Origin: Sphingomonas kyeonggiensis
Lineage (GTDB): Bacteria > Pseudomonadota > Alphaproteobacteria > Sphingomonadales > Sphingomonadaceae
Direction: 5' to 3'
Assembly (NCBI RefSeq): GCF_014204495.1
Contig: NZ_JACHLN010000003.1
Coordinates: forward strand, 558,001 to 622,000
Length of the DNA: 64,000 nt
In this document: positions 7,877 through 16,665 of the stretch, piece after piece
Layout of the letters: each line of letters opens with the position of its first letter
Numbering within the stretch: the stretch's first letter is position 1
Program-made: the position numbers and the translations under genes
The notes under the pieces: generated by a model
Told to the model about the DNA's origin: nothing
The model's database searches: none
What the model saw: the letters and a program-made list of their open reading frames with translations, nothing else

Positions 7877-8989
7877 ATGCCCGACAGCGATATCCTCTTC
7901 CGATCCTTCGAGCGCGGCAACCTCAGCCTCAAGAACCGCATCGTCATGGCTCCCATGACCCGCAGCTTCGCGCCCGAGGGCATTCCGGGCGAGCCGAACG
8001 CGGCCTATTATCGCCGCCGGGCCGAAGGCGGCGTCGGCCTGATCCTGTCGGAAGGCACGGTGATCAACCGCCCGGCATCGCGCAACGAAGGCGGCATCCC
8101 CTTCTTCCATGGCGAGCAGGCGCTGGCCGGCTGGAAGGGCGTGATCGACGCGGTGCACGGCGCCGGCGGCAAGATGGGCCCGCAGATCTGGCACACCGGA
8201 TCGACCAAGAGCCAGGGCGGCTGGGAGCCGGAGAGCCCGGTCGAGAGCCCGTCGGGCCTGCTCGCACCCGGCGCGCCGCGCGGCGACGTGATGACCGAGG
8301 AAGCGATCGCCGACACCGTCGCCGCCTTTGCCAGCGCATCGGCCGACGCCAAGCGCCTGGGCTTCGACCTGGTCGAACTGCACGGCGCGCATGGCTATCT
8401 GATCGACCAGTTCTTCTGGGGCGGCACCAATGAGCGCGAGGACCGCTATGGCGGCGCCTCGATCAAGGAGCGCGCCCGCTTCGCCGGCGAAGTGATCGCC
8501 GCCGTCCGCGCCGCCGTCGGCCCTGACTATCCGCTCGCGCTGCGCGTCAGCCAGTGGAAGCAGCAGGACTTCGCCGCCCGCCTGGCCGAGACTCCGCAGC
8601 TGATGGAAGACTGGCTGCAGCCGCTGATCGATGCCGGCGTCGACATCCTCCACTGCTCGCAGCGCCGCTTCTGGGAACCCGAATTCCCCGAGATCGACGG
8701 CGAGGAAGGGCTGAACTTCGCGGGCTGGGCCAAGAAGCTCACCGGCGCCACCACGATCAGCGTCGGCTCGGTCGGCCTGTCGGGCGAGTTCATTGCCGCG
8801 TTCGGCGGTGAGGCCTCGACCAGCACGGGCATCGAGAAGCTGGTCAAGCGGATGGAGCGCGACGAGTTCGACCTGATCGCGGTCGGCCGCGCGCTGATCA
8901 GCGACCCGAACTGGGCGGAGAAGATCCGCACGGGCGATACGGGCAGCCTGAAGGGGTTTGACCGTTCGGCATTGGGCGAGCTGGTCTGA
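7877..8989 (+). CDS. Old Yellow Enzyme family NADH:flavin oxidoreductase
   Basis: A 370-residue FMN-dependent ene-reductase. Visible signatures are LKNRIVMAPMTR at the start of the barrel, the substrate-binding HGAHGYLIDQFFW, the motif TNEREDRYGG, and the C-terminal phosphate-binding stretch FDLIAVGRALISDPNW. The frame is open far upstream, but ATG 7877 (MPDSDILFRSF) is where homology starts. The enzyme probably reduces activated C=C bonds of enones, quinones or nitro compounds in the cytoplasm. The adjacent divergent HxlR gene and repeated motifs suggest electrophile-induced expression. Confidence 0.93.
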   Translation: MPDSDILFRSFERGNLSLKNRIVMAPMTRSFAPEGIPGEPNAAYYRRRAEGGVGLILSEGTVINRPASRNEGGIPFFHGEQALAGWKGVIDAVHGAGGKMGPQIWHTGSTKSQGGWEPESPVESPSGLLAPGAPRGDVMTEEAIADTVAAFASASADAKRLGFDLVELHGAHGYLIDQFFWGGTNEREDRYGGASIKERARFAGEVIAAVRAAVGPDYPLALRVSQWKQQDFAARLAETPQLMEDWLQPLIDAGVDILHCSQRRFWEPEFPEIDGEEGLNFAGWAKKLTGATTISVGSVGLSGEFIAAFGGEASTSTGIEKLVKRMERDEFDLIAVGRALISDPNWAEKIRTGDTGSLKGFDRSALGELV

Positions 8990-9016
8990 GCCTGCTTCTC
9001 GAATGTGGTGCCAGCT

Positions 9017-9116
9017 GTTCCCCGGCGAAGGCCAGGGCCCAGTTGCAATGTCGTTCGTGAGGCTCCGGCGCCGTCGATGGTTGGCCGAGCCTGGGCCCCG
9101 GCCTTCGCCGGGGAAC
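9017..9116. repeat. Extragenic palindrome, type A (26-bp arms)
   Basis: Left arm 9017-9042 (starts GTTCCCCGGCGAAGGCC) and right arm 9091-9116 (ends GGCCTTCGCCGGGGAAC) are inverted repeats with one mismatch, separated by 48 bp. It lies between the OYE gene and the next two-component system. It looks like a dispersed sphingomonad extragenic palindrome. Confidence 0.85.
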
Positions 9117-9230
9117 CTGAAGGACTGAACGCCGCACCGGCGGGCGACCGGGAACCGGTCGCCCGCACGCGGTACAATTGAAACAAAACTGCCCGGTGCG
9201 GCTCCTGCCGGAATTGGGTATCGTGGCCCT

Positions 9231-9962
9231 GTGAAGGACGGCGAACCTCAGGCGGGCGTGGCGGCGCGGATCATCGTTTGCGATGACGATCCCGACGTGC
9301 TCGACATGGTCAGCGAGTTCCTGGCCGGGTGCGGATACCAGGTGGAGTCCGCCGCGAACGGCGCCGAGCTGCGCAAGCTGGTGCCGAGTTTCCGCCCCGA
9401 CCTGGTCGTCTGCGACATCACCATGCCCGGCGAGGACGGGCTGTCGCTCACGCGCTGGCTGCGCGCCGAGAGCAGCGCTGCGGTGCTGATGCTCACCGCG
9501 ATGGGATCGACCACCGACCGGATCGTCGGGCTGGAGATGGGCGCGGACGATTATCTCGCCAAGCCGTTCGATCCGGCCGAGCTGCGCTCGCGGGTAAAGG
9601 CGGTGCTGCGGCGGACGATGGCACCGGTCAACCGCCAGGGCCGTCCGCCGGCGCGGATGCGGATCGGCAAATGCGTGCTCGACGTCGAGACGCGCCAGAT
9701 GTTCGACGATGAGGGCGAGCAAGTGCCGCTCACCGCCATGGAGTTCGACCTGCTCTATGTGTTCATCACCCATGCGCGCCGCGCGCTGAACCGCGACCAG
9801 CTGCTCGAACTGGCGCATCACCGCCGCTGGGATCCGTTCGACCGATCGATCGACATCCGCGTCGCCCGGCTGCGCAAGAAGATCGAAGTGGACCCCGCCT
9901 TCCCCCGCATCCTGCGCACGGTGCGCGGCGAAGGCTATATGCTGGTGCCCGAAGGCGAATGA
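9231..9962 (+). CDS. OmpR-family response regulator
   Basis: A 243-residue regulator that starts at GTG. The receiver domain has ICDDDPD (acidic pocket, seen as VCDDDPDVLDM), the phosphoacceptor in LVVCDITMPGEDG and the Lys in DYLAKPFDPAEL. The winged helix has VPLTAMEFDLLYVF, HHRRWDPFDRSIDIRVARLRKKIE and VRGEGYML. It overlaps the hybrid kinase gene by ATGA, so the two form one operon. The ribosome site before the GTG is weak; a GTG about nine codons later is an alternative start. The target genes are unknown, but the exported proteins immediately downstream are candidates. Confidence 0.93.
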   Translation: MKDGEPQAGVAARIIVCDDDPDVLDMVSEFLAGCGYQVESAANGAELRKLVPSFRPDLVVCDITMPGEDGLSLTRWLRAESSAAVLMLTAMGSTTDRIVGLEMGADDYLAKPFDPAELRSRVKAVLRRTMAPVNRQGRPPARMRIGKCVLDVETRQMFDDEGEQVPLTAMEFDLLYVFITHARRALNRDQLLELAHHRRWDPFDRSIDIRVARLRKKIEVDPAFPRILRTVRGEGYMLVPEGE

Positions 9963-12730
9963 GCGAAGCCGCCCCTCGCGGCAGGCGCACCACCCAGGCG
10001 CTGGTCGCCGCGGTGGTGTCGATCGGGCTGCTGCTCGTCGCGGTGGCGACCTGGGTGGTGAAATCCGAATATGATCGCCAGCTGCGCGTCGCCGCGACCG
10101 GCGCGCGCGCCACCGAGAACCAGATCGCCGCGCTGGTGACCGCCGCCAATCAGCGCGTGCTGACACTGCGCGCGAGCGCCCAATATGCCTATCAGGCGAT
10201 CGAGCGCGGCGGCGCGGTGCCGACACAGGGCGTGCGCGGCAACACGCTGGGCTATCGCGGCTCGATCAGTGGCACGCCGGCCGACCTCGCCACCGATCGC
10301 GCGGTGGTGGAGGAATTGTGGCTCACCCTCGCCGGCGTCCATGCCGCCGCGCCCGACATCGCGCTCAGCTATGTGATGTCGGCGCGGACCGGCTTCGCCG
10401 CCAACTACCCCCGGCTGCCCGACACCGAGCATCTCGCCATGGCCCGGGCGATGGCGCAGAAGGTGTTCGATCCCGCCACCCACCAGTTCATCCAGTCGGT
10501 CGCGCACCGGCCGGAGGCGGCGCCGCCGCTATGGACCGCCGTCTACCGCGACAATTATACCGGCCGCAGCCGCGCCGGCCGGGCGATCCGGGGCGACGGA
10601 CGCCTGGTCTCGCTGCTCGCCCCGGTCTGGGTCGATGGCCAGTACCGGATGATGGTGGGGATCGACGTATGGGCCAATGACCTGCGCGAGATCCTGCGCA
10701 ATCAGCCGGTGCCGGGTGTCGAGCTGACGCTGGTCGATGGCAATGAGCATGTGATCGCCACCTCGCGCGCGGCGGACATTCCGCTTGCCGCCGGGCCATT
10801 CAGCAAGGCGAAAACCGCCGGGACCGAGGTCCGCGATTTCCTGGGCTTCGATCCCGATGGCGAGCCGCCGCGCGGCGTGCTCACGGGCAAGCGCGTGGTG
10901 CGCGCCCAGGCGATCGGCGACACCCCGTTGCGGGTGATCGCGATCGCCGACATGGGCAATGTCACCCGCCAGGTGCTGTTCCGGCTCGGCGCGCTGCTCG
11001 CGGTGATGCTGGGGCTGTACGCGCTGCTCTGCCTGGTCGCCTGGTACGTGCTGCGCCGGGTGCTCGCCCCCGCCTTCCGCCTGGCCGAGCATATCGAGCG
11101 CTCAGGGACCGGCACCCCGCCCGAAGTCTCGCGGCTTTGGCGCCCGACGCTGACCGCGATCGACGCGGCTTTCGCCGCCCAGCGCGGCGCGGTCGCGCGG
11201 CTCGAGGAAGCGCATGCCACCACCTCGGCGGTGCTCGACGCGGCGTTCGACGCGGTGGTGCTGGCCGATGCCGATCTGCGAGTGGTCAGCGCCAACATGG
11301 CCTTTACCCGGATGTTCGCGCCCACGGGCGTCGCCAGTATCGGCCGCCCCCTGCCCGAGCTGATCGCGCCGGCCGAGGAAGCCGAGCCGATCGGCGACGC
11401 GTTGCGCTTCGACGGCGAGAGCATGGCCGATGCCTGGCCCTTCGAAGCGCGCAGCGTGCGCGGCCGGCGCTTCCCCGCCGAGTTGCAGGCACGCCGGCTG
11501 CAGCAGGGCGGCCGCGCGCTGATCGTGGTGTTCATCCGCGACATCACCGAGCGTCGCCGGATCGAGGCCGAAGTCGCCAGCCAGCGCGAGGCGCTGCACC
11601 AGAGCGAGAAGATGACCGCGCTGGGCTCGCTGCTTGCGGGCGTGAGCCATGAGCTCAACAACCCGCTGGCGGTGGTGCTCGGGCGCTCGACCGTGCTGGC
11701 CGAGCAGCTCGCCGGCACGCCGCACGAAAGCGCGTTGCAGAAGCTGCGCTCGGCGGCGGACCGGTGCGGGCGGATCGTGCGGACCTTCCTCGCCATGGCC
11801 CGGCGCAGCGCGCCCGAGCGCAGCGCGGTCGACATCAACGCGCTGGTCAACGACGCGCTCGAGATCACTGGCTATGGCCTGCGTACCGCCGGCATCGAGC
11901 TGGTGCTCGACCTCGATGCTGGCCTGCCGCGCACCAGCGCCGATGGCGACCAGCTCGTCCAGGTGGTGATCAACCTGCTGATCAACGCCCAGCACGCGCT
12001 GGCCACGCTGCCAGACGGCGCCCCGCGCCAGGTGCGGATCGAGACGGCGCGGGACGCCGCCGGCCATATCCTGCTGACGGTGCGCGATACCGGCCCCGGC
12101 GTCGCCGATGCCGTCCGCCGCCGGATCTTCGAGCCCTTCTTCACCACCAAGCCGGTGGGCGAAGGCACCGGCATGGGCCTTTCGGTGTCGCGCGGCATCG
12201 TCGAGGCGCATGAGGGGTCGCTCGAGCTGGTATCCGGGGCAGGCGACGGCGCGGCGTTCCGCATCACCCTGCCGGTCGAGCCGGTCGCGCCGGTGCGTAG
12301 CCGCCAGGCGCCGCGCCCGGCGACGGGCGGCAGCCGGGGCCGCATCCTGATCGTTGACGACGAAGCCGATGTCGCCGAGCTGATCGAGGAGTGCCTGCGC
12401 CCGCTCGGCGCCGCGATCCGGGTGGTGCACGGCGGCGAGGCGGCGCTGGCCGAGATCGCCGCCGGCTGGTTCGACGTGGTGGTGTGCGACGTCCGCATGG
12501 CGGGGATGGACGGGTTCGAGACCTGGCGGCGTGCCACGGCTGCACGGTCGGGCCAGGGCGCGCGCTTCCTGTTCCTTACCGGCGACATCCTGGCGGGCGA
12601 CACCAGCCGCCGCGCCGCCGAGATCGGCCGGCCGGTGATCGAGAAGCCCTTCGACCCCGCCGAGATCCGCGCCGCGGTCGAGGCGATGCTCGCCGAAGCA
12701 TCCGCCGGCGAAACAATTGAAACCCGATAG
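9959..12730 (+). CDS. Hybrid sensor histidine kinase with PAS and receiver domains
   Basis: A 923-residue membrane kinase. TM1 is at about residues 13-35. A large periplasmic Cache-like sensor (about 36-335) follows, then TM2 (LGALLAVMLGLYALLCLVAWYVL), a HAMP-like linker and a PAS domain (about 425-530). The HisKA box is GVSHELNNPLAVV (phosphorylated His), followed by the ATPase motifs VINLLINAQHAL, DTGPGVAD and GTGMGLSVSRGIVEAH. A C-terminal receiver (about 795-915) has LIVDDEAD, VVVCDVRMAGMDG and EKPFDP. Its own receiver implies a phosphorelay or feedback in addition to the partner regulator upstream. The ligand is not predictable. Confidence 0.94.
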   Translation: MSEAAPRGRRTTQALVAAVVSIGLLLVAVATWVVKSEYDRQLRVAATGARATENQIAALVTAANQRVLTLRASAQYAYQAIERGGAVPTQGVRGNTLGYRGSISGTPADLATDRAVVEELWLTLAGVHAAAPDIALSYVMSARTGFAANYPRLPDTEHLAMARAMAQKVFDPATHQFIQSVAHRPEAAPPLWTAVYRDNYTGRSRAGRAIRGDGRLVSLLAPVWVDGQYRMMVGIDVWANDLREILRNQPVPGVELTLVDGNEHVIATSRAADIPLAAGPFSKAKTAGTEVRDFLGFDPDGEPPRGVLTGKRVVRAQAIGDTPLRVIAIADMGNVTRQVLFRLGALLAVMLGLYALLCLVAWYVLRRVLAPAFRLAEHIERSGTGTPPEVSRLWRPTLTAIDAAFAAQRGAVARLEEAHATTSAVLDAAFDAVVLADADLRVVSANMAFTRMFAPTGVASIGRPLPELIAPAEEAEPIGDALRFDGESMADAWPFEARSVRGRRFPAELQARRLQQGGRALIVVFIRDITERRRIEAEVASQREALHQSEKMTALGSLLAGVSHELNNPLAVVLGRSTVLAEQLAGTPHESALQKLRSAADRCGRIVRTFLAMARRSAPERSAVDINALVNDALEITGYGLRTAGIELVLDLDAGLPRTSADGDQLVQVVINLLINAQHALATLPDGAPRQVRIETARDAAGHILLTVRDTGPGVADAVRRRIFEPFFTTKPVGEGTGMGLSVSRGIVEAHEGSLELVSGAGDGAAFRITLPVEPVAPVRSRQAPRPATGGSRGRILIVDDEADVAELIEECLRPLGAAIRVVHGGEAALAEIAAGWFDVVVCDVRMAGMDGFETWRRATAARSGQGARFLFLTGDILAGDTSRRAAEIGRPVIEKPFDPAEIRAAVEAMLAEASAGETIETR

Positions 12731-12802
12731 GGCCGGGAACGAGGTCAGGGCGAAACAGCGGTCTCCTAGTTCATGCTCATCCCAAGCAGATGAGTGAAGA
12801 CC

Positions 12803-13291
12803 ATGCTGTTCCACATTTCGATCTCCTCAGACGCGCCGGCGGCCACCGCCTTTGCGCTCGCAGAAATCATGGGCGGCGTTGCCATGCCCTTCCCGCCGAT
12901 CGGCAACGATAGCTGGATCGCCTTTGCCGGCGACGAGAACGGCACCGCGATCGAAGTCTATGCCCGGGGCTGGCAGCTCGAACCGAGCTTCAGCGGCAAC
13001 GGCGTGCGCGAACGCTTCGCGATCCACTCCAACCGGTTCAGCCCGTTCCACGCCGCGGTCGCCACCCCGCTCGACGAAGCGGCGGTGCATGCCGTCGCCC
13101 GGCGCGAATCCTGGCATGTCGAGACGGTCAGCCGCGGCGGCGTGTTCGATGTGATCGAGGTCTGGGTCGACAACGCGCTGATGCTCGAGATCCTCACCGC
13201 CGAGATGCAGGACGCCTATCGCGCCTCGATGACGGTGAAGGGCTGGGCCTCGATGCTCGCCGCCGCCCGCATGGCGCATCTCGCCGCCTGA
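12803..13291 (+). CDS. Conserved-looking cytoplasmic protein of unknown function
   Basis: A 162-residue protein (GTG 12794 would add three residues). It has no signal peptide or membrane segment. It mixes helices and strands: FHISISSDAPAATAFALAEIMGG, then SWIAFAGDENGTAIEVYARG, then VFDVIEVWVDNALMLEILTAEMQ. The beta-alpha-beta-beta layout recalls VOC/glyoxalase-like folds, but I see no convincing metal-ligand pattern. It follows the hybrid kinase by about 70 bp and precedes the exported protein at 13309 by 17 bp, so it may share a transcript with the latter. Confidence 0.65.
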   Translation: MLFHISISSDAPAATAFALAEIMGGVAMPFPPIGNDSWIAFAGDENGTAIEVYARGWQLEPSFSGNGVRERFAIHSNRFSPFHAAVATPLDEAAVHAVARRESWHVETVSRGGVFDVIEVWVDNALMLEILTAEMQDAYRASMTVKGWASMLAAARMAHLAA

Positions 13292-13308
13292 TTTCCGAGA
13301 GAGCCACC

Positions 13309-14595
13309 ATGTCCAAGCCCCTGCTATCCGCCGGCATTGCCCTTGCCGGCATCGCCCTCGCCATGCCCGCCGCGGCCCAGGACTATGCGCCTAGCGCGAC
13401 CGACCTGAACACGATGCGCGTGATCGACAACACGACCTGGCGCTCCAACCAGGGGTTCCAGGGCCAGGCGCACCGCACCGGTATCACCCTGTCGCTCCAG
13501 ACCTTTGCGCCCGACGGCAGCGCGATCACCCAGGACATTGGCGGCCAGCTCGACCGTGCCGGGCACGTGGCCGGTACCTTCCAGGCCTATGCGGGCTCCA
13601 GCCTGATGGAGAATGGCGCGGCCGAGTTCGGCTTCGACGACAACAGCATCCGCGGGACGATCACGCGCCCCGGCTTGGCCCCGGCGCCCTATTTCGCCTG
13701 CCGCGTCACCGGCAAGACCCCGATGTCGCGCCATTCGGGCGGCTGGCTGTGGAGTAGCCGCGTATCGCTTGCCCGCGACGGCGAAGGTGCCGTGGCGGTG
13801 GTCGAGTTCCAGAATGTTTCCGACCAGGCGCAACTGCTCGACTTCTCGGCGATGACCGGCACATTGCGCGGCACCAATGGCCAGAAGGCGATGGCGTCCA
13901 GGGCGCGCAGCGCGGGCGGCGAGACCATGCTCGGTCGACGCGCGATCAACATCTGCGAGACCCAGACCTATACCATCCCGTTCGGATCGGTGCCCTTCGC
14001 GGCCAGCGTGCTTGAGCTCGCCACCAGCGACAGCGTGATCGCGTCCTGGATGTCGCCGCTTTCCGCCCCCGAACCCAAGCCCCAACCCACGCCACAGCCA
14101 ACGCCGGAGCCATCCCCCCCGACACCAGCTCCGGCGCCACCGCCGGCACCCGCGCCGTCGCCCGCCCCCACCCCGGTTCCCGCTCCGGGCCCGGGTGGCG
14201 CAAGCGTTCCCGCGGGTGCCGGCAACTGGCAGCTCTATGGCAGCCTCTGGTCCTTCAAGGTCGACGAGGTCCGGCAGGGCCCAGACGGCAACTGGCAGGC
14301 GATCCTCTCCGTCCGCGCCGAAGCCAATCGCATCGGCATGGCCTCCGCCCAGATCGAGATGTCGCTGATCAACAATGACGGCGAAGTGATCCGCCAGGCC
14401 GGCCGCCTCTATCGCCCCTCGGTGACTGGCCCCGCCAAGTCTCTCGAGCCGATCATCGGGACGCAATGGATGCAGAAGGGCGACACGATCCGCGTCCGCC
14501 TGCTCTTCGAAGAATCAAAGGATCTCCACCCCACCAGGCTGCGCATCGCCGACACCGGCTATCGCCCGGTCTCGCGCGACTTCGCGATGCGCTGA
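13309..14595 (+). CDS. Exported two-domain protein with Pro-rich linker and a repeated C-terminal domain
   Basis: A 428-residue protein. A signal peptide (cleavage near AAAQ at about residue 24) precedes an N-terminal domain of about 220 residues with several cysteines (YFACRVTG, NICETQ). A Pro/Ala-rich linker (about 255-300) follows, then a C-terminal domain (about 300-428) that opens with VPAGAGNWQLYGSLWSFKV and contains GPDGNWQAILSVRAEAN and LLFEESKDLHPTRLRI. The same C-terminal domain makes up most of the next gene's product, so the two are partial paralogues. I recognise neither domain. The protein is probably periplasmic or surface-exposed; the rigid linker suggests that it spans a distance. 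Confidence 0.82.
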   Translation: MSKPLLSAGIALAGIALAMPAAAQDYAPSATDLNTMRVIDNTTWRSNQGFQGQAHRTGITLSLQTFAPDGSAITQDIGGQLDRAGHVAGTFQAYAGSSLMENGAAEFGFDDNSIRGTITRPGLAPAPYFACRVTGKTPMSRHSGGWLWSSRVSLARDGEGAVAVVEFQNVSDQAQLLDFSAMTGTLRGTNGQKAMASRARSAGGETMLGRRAINICETQTYTIPFGSVPFAASVLELATSDSVIASWMSPLSAPEPKPQPTPQPTPEPSPPTPAPAPPPAPAPSPAPTPVPAPGPGGASVPAGAGNWQLYGSLWSFKVDEVRQGPDGNWQAILSVRAEANRIGMASAQIEMSLINNDGEVIRQAGRLYRPSVTGPAKSLEPIIGTQWMQKGDTIRVRLLFEESKDLHPTRLRIADTGYRPVSRDFAMR

Positions 14596-14619
14596 GCCCG
14601 CAGACGAAAAGGTCATCCC

Positions 14620-15225
14620 ATGAAGTACGTCATTGCCGCGGTCCTGCTGCTGACCGCAGCCGAGCCCGCACACGCCCAGTCCTTCCTCAAGAAGCTGGTG
14701 AAGAGCACCGCTGCCACCGTCATCGGCGGCGAGAGCCGCGACGGCACCGTCGAGCGCGTTGCCGAGACGCTGATCGACCTCGCTTCCAGCGCCAAGGGTT
14801 CGGAGAACTCCAGTCCGACCGCCTCGGCCGGACCGGGCGTGCCTGCCGGTGCGAGCAGTTGGCAGCGTTACGGCATCTGGTCGTTCAAGGTGGACGAGCT
14901 GGCCCAGGGGCCGGACGGCCATTGGCAGGCGATCGTCTCCGTCCGCGCCGAGACAGACCATGTCGGCATGCGCGCCTCGGAAATCGATGCGTTCCTGATC
15001 GATGCCGACGGCCAGTCGATCCGCGACGACGGCAATCTCTATGACGACAAGGTCACGGGCACCGCCGCCGGCCTGGAGCGCGATCCGGGTACCAACGGCA
15101 TGCAGCGCCGCGACACCGCGCGCTTCCGCCTGCTATTCCCGGAATCGAAGGACCTCAACCCGGTGACGCTGCGCATCCGCAACAGCGGCGCCGACCAGGT
15201 CTCGAACGACTATCCGATGCACTGA
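14620..15225 (+). CDS. Exported single-domain paralogue of the preceding protein
   Basis: A 201-residue protein with a signal peptide (MKYVIAAVLLLTAAEPAHAQ). A short Lys- and Ser-rich segment (FLKKLVKSTAATVIGGE) leads to a domain at about residues 74-201 that matches the C-terminal domain of the upstream protein: VPAGASSWQRYGIWSFKV, GPDGHWQAIVSVRAETDHVGM and LLFPESKDLNPVTLRIRN. It starts 24 bp after its neighbour with AAAGGTCATCCC before ATG, and a terminator follows, so the pair is co-transcribed. The function is unknown. The shared domain looks like a beta-sandwich with alternating strands, but this is only a guess. Confidence 0.82.
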   Translation: MKYVIAAVLLLTAAEPAHAQSFLKKLVKSTAATVIGGESRDGTVERVAETLIDLASSAKGSENSSPTASAGPGVPAGASSWQRYGIWSFKVDELAQGPDGHWQAIVSVRAETDHVGMRASEIDAFLIDADGQSIRDDGNLYDDKVTGTAAGLERDPGTNGMQRRDTARFRLLFPESKDLNPVTLRIRNSGADQVSNDYPMH

Positions 15226-15285
15226 CCGGCATCGCCCGATTACCGGAACTCCGTTTCTGCGACCCGACGGAGTATCCACAACCTG

Positions 15286-15318
15286 CCGGCCGGCGCTCCC
15301 GGCGTCGGCCGGTCTTTC
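15286..15318. terminator. Terminator between the paralogue pair and dctD
   Basis: CCGGCCGGCGC and GCGTCGGCCGG form an 11-bp stem (one wobble), followed by TCTTTCTC. It serves the + strand genes and may also act on dctBD coming from the other side. Confidence 0.7.
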
Positions 15319-16665
15319 TCACCGGACCCGCTTGATCTCGGCCAGGTCGATGCCCAGCCGGGTGATCTTGTCGTACAAAGTCTTGCGCGGCACCCCGAGC
15401 TCGATCAGCGCTTGCGATACCCGGCCACCATTGCGGACCAGCGCGTCACGGATCAGGCTTTCCTCGAACTTCGCCAGGCGCGTCGGCAGATCGGCGCGAT
15501 CCACTTCCTCCACCTCGGCGAAGCTGCGCCCCGCCGCGACTTCGAAGGCGAAGTTGCGCAACTCACGGACATTGCCCGGCCATTGGTGGCGGGCGAGCTG
15601 CGCGTGCACCGCCGGGCCCAGCACCGCGTCGTTTGCGCCGAGCTTCTGCTTGGCTTCCTCGAAAAAGGCCGCGAACAGCAGGAACACATCCCCGCCCCGC
15701 TCGCGCAGCGCCGGCACGCGGATGCGCATCGCCGCCAGCCGGTAATAGAGATCCGCCCGGAAGCGGCCCTCGGCCACCGCGACGGCAACATCCTCCTTCG
15801 CCGTGGCGATCACCCGCAGGTCGACCGGCTCGGGCCGCTCGGCGCCGATCGGCTGGACTTCGCGCTCCTCAAGCACCCGCAGCAGCCGTGCCTGCATCTG
15901 AAGCGGCATCGAATCGATCTCGTCGAGCAGGAGCGTGCCGCCGCTCGACGAGGCGATCCGCCCGACGCGCGAAAGCCTGGTGTGGGATACGCTGTCCGCC
16001 GCATGGCCGAAGAGTTCGATCTCGGCGATCCCCTCGGGCAGGGCGGCACAGTTGACAGCGATGAAGGGCTTGCCGCGCCGCCGCCCGCTCCGATGCAGCA
16101 TCCGCGCGACCAGTTCCTTGCCGGTACCGGTCTCGCCCTCGATCAGGATATCGACATCGGTCTCGCCGAGCTGGCCGATCATCGCGCGCAGCCGGGCCAT
16201 GGCCGGGCTGTCACCAATCAGCGGGCTCTCCTCCTGCGCCGCCGCGCTGGCCGCGGCACGCAGGCGGCGATTGTCCATGATCAGCGCCCGCCGGTCGAGC
16301 GCGCGGCGCACTGCCGCGAGCAGCCTTTCCTTGGCGAAGGGCTTGGGAATGAAATCGAACGCGCCGTCCTGCAGCGCAGATACCGCCATCGGCACATCGC
16401 CATGCCCGGTGACCAGCACCACCGGAATGTCGCTGTCGATCGCCCGCACCCGCTGCAGCAGCTCGAGCCCGTCCATCCCCGGCATGCGGATGTCGGAGAC
16501 GACCACGCCGGGGAAGTCCGCCGTCAGCTGCGCGAGTGCCGTGGCAGCACGATCGAAGGGCAGCACCTCGAGTCCGGCCAGCTCCAGCGTCTGCACCGTG
16601 GCGAGGCGCAGCGGCTCGTCATCCTCGACGAACATCACCAGGGCATTGTCGGGCGCGAGCATCAC
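15319..16665 (-). CDS. dctD: DctD-like NtrC-family response regulator lacking the GAFTGA loop
   Basis: A 448-residue regulator. The receiver has VEDDEP, D58 in VVVSDIRMPGMDG and K108 in FIPKPF. The AAA+ domain has Walker A (EGETGTGKE, about 177-184) and Walker B (GGTLLLDEID), and a Fis-type helix-turn-helix lies at the C-terminus. After ELFGH, where the family has the sigma-54-contacting GAFTGA, this protein has DSVSHT at about residues 224-229. Members without GAFTGA are known to act on sigma-70 promoters or not to need sigma-54. It overlaps dctB by 4 bp and faces dctA, so it should control C4-dicarboxylate uptake. The name follows context and domain layout. Confidence 0.88.
   Translation of the reverse strand: MMLAPDNALVMFVEDDEPLRLATVQTLELAGLEVLPFDRAATALAQLTADFPGVVVSDIRMPGMDGLELLQRVRAIDSDIPVVLVTGHGDVPMAVSALQDGAFDFIPKPFAKERLLAAVRRALDRRALIMDNRRLRAAASAAAQEESPLIGDSPAMARLRAMIGQLGETDVDILIEGETGTGKELVARMLHRSGRRRGKPFIAVNCAALPEGIAEIELFGHAADSVSHTRLSRVGRIASSSGGTLLLDEIDSMPLQMQARLLRVLEEREVQPIGAERPEPVDLRVIATAKEDVAVAVAEGRFRADLYYRLAAMRIRVPALRERGGDVFLLFAAFFEEAKQKLGANDAVLGPAVHAQLARHQWPGNVRELRNFAFEVAAGRSFAEVEEVDRADLPTRLAKFEESLIRDALVRNGGRVSQALIELGVPRKTLYDKITRLGIDLAEIKRVR

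Noticed and set aside
12731..12802. A terminator or small gene between the hybrid kinase and the next gene
   Set aside because: The gap is only about 70 bp and shows no stable hairpin or start with a ribosome site.
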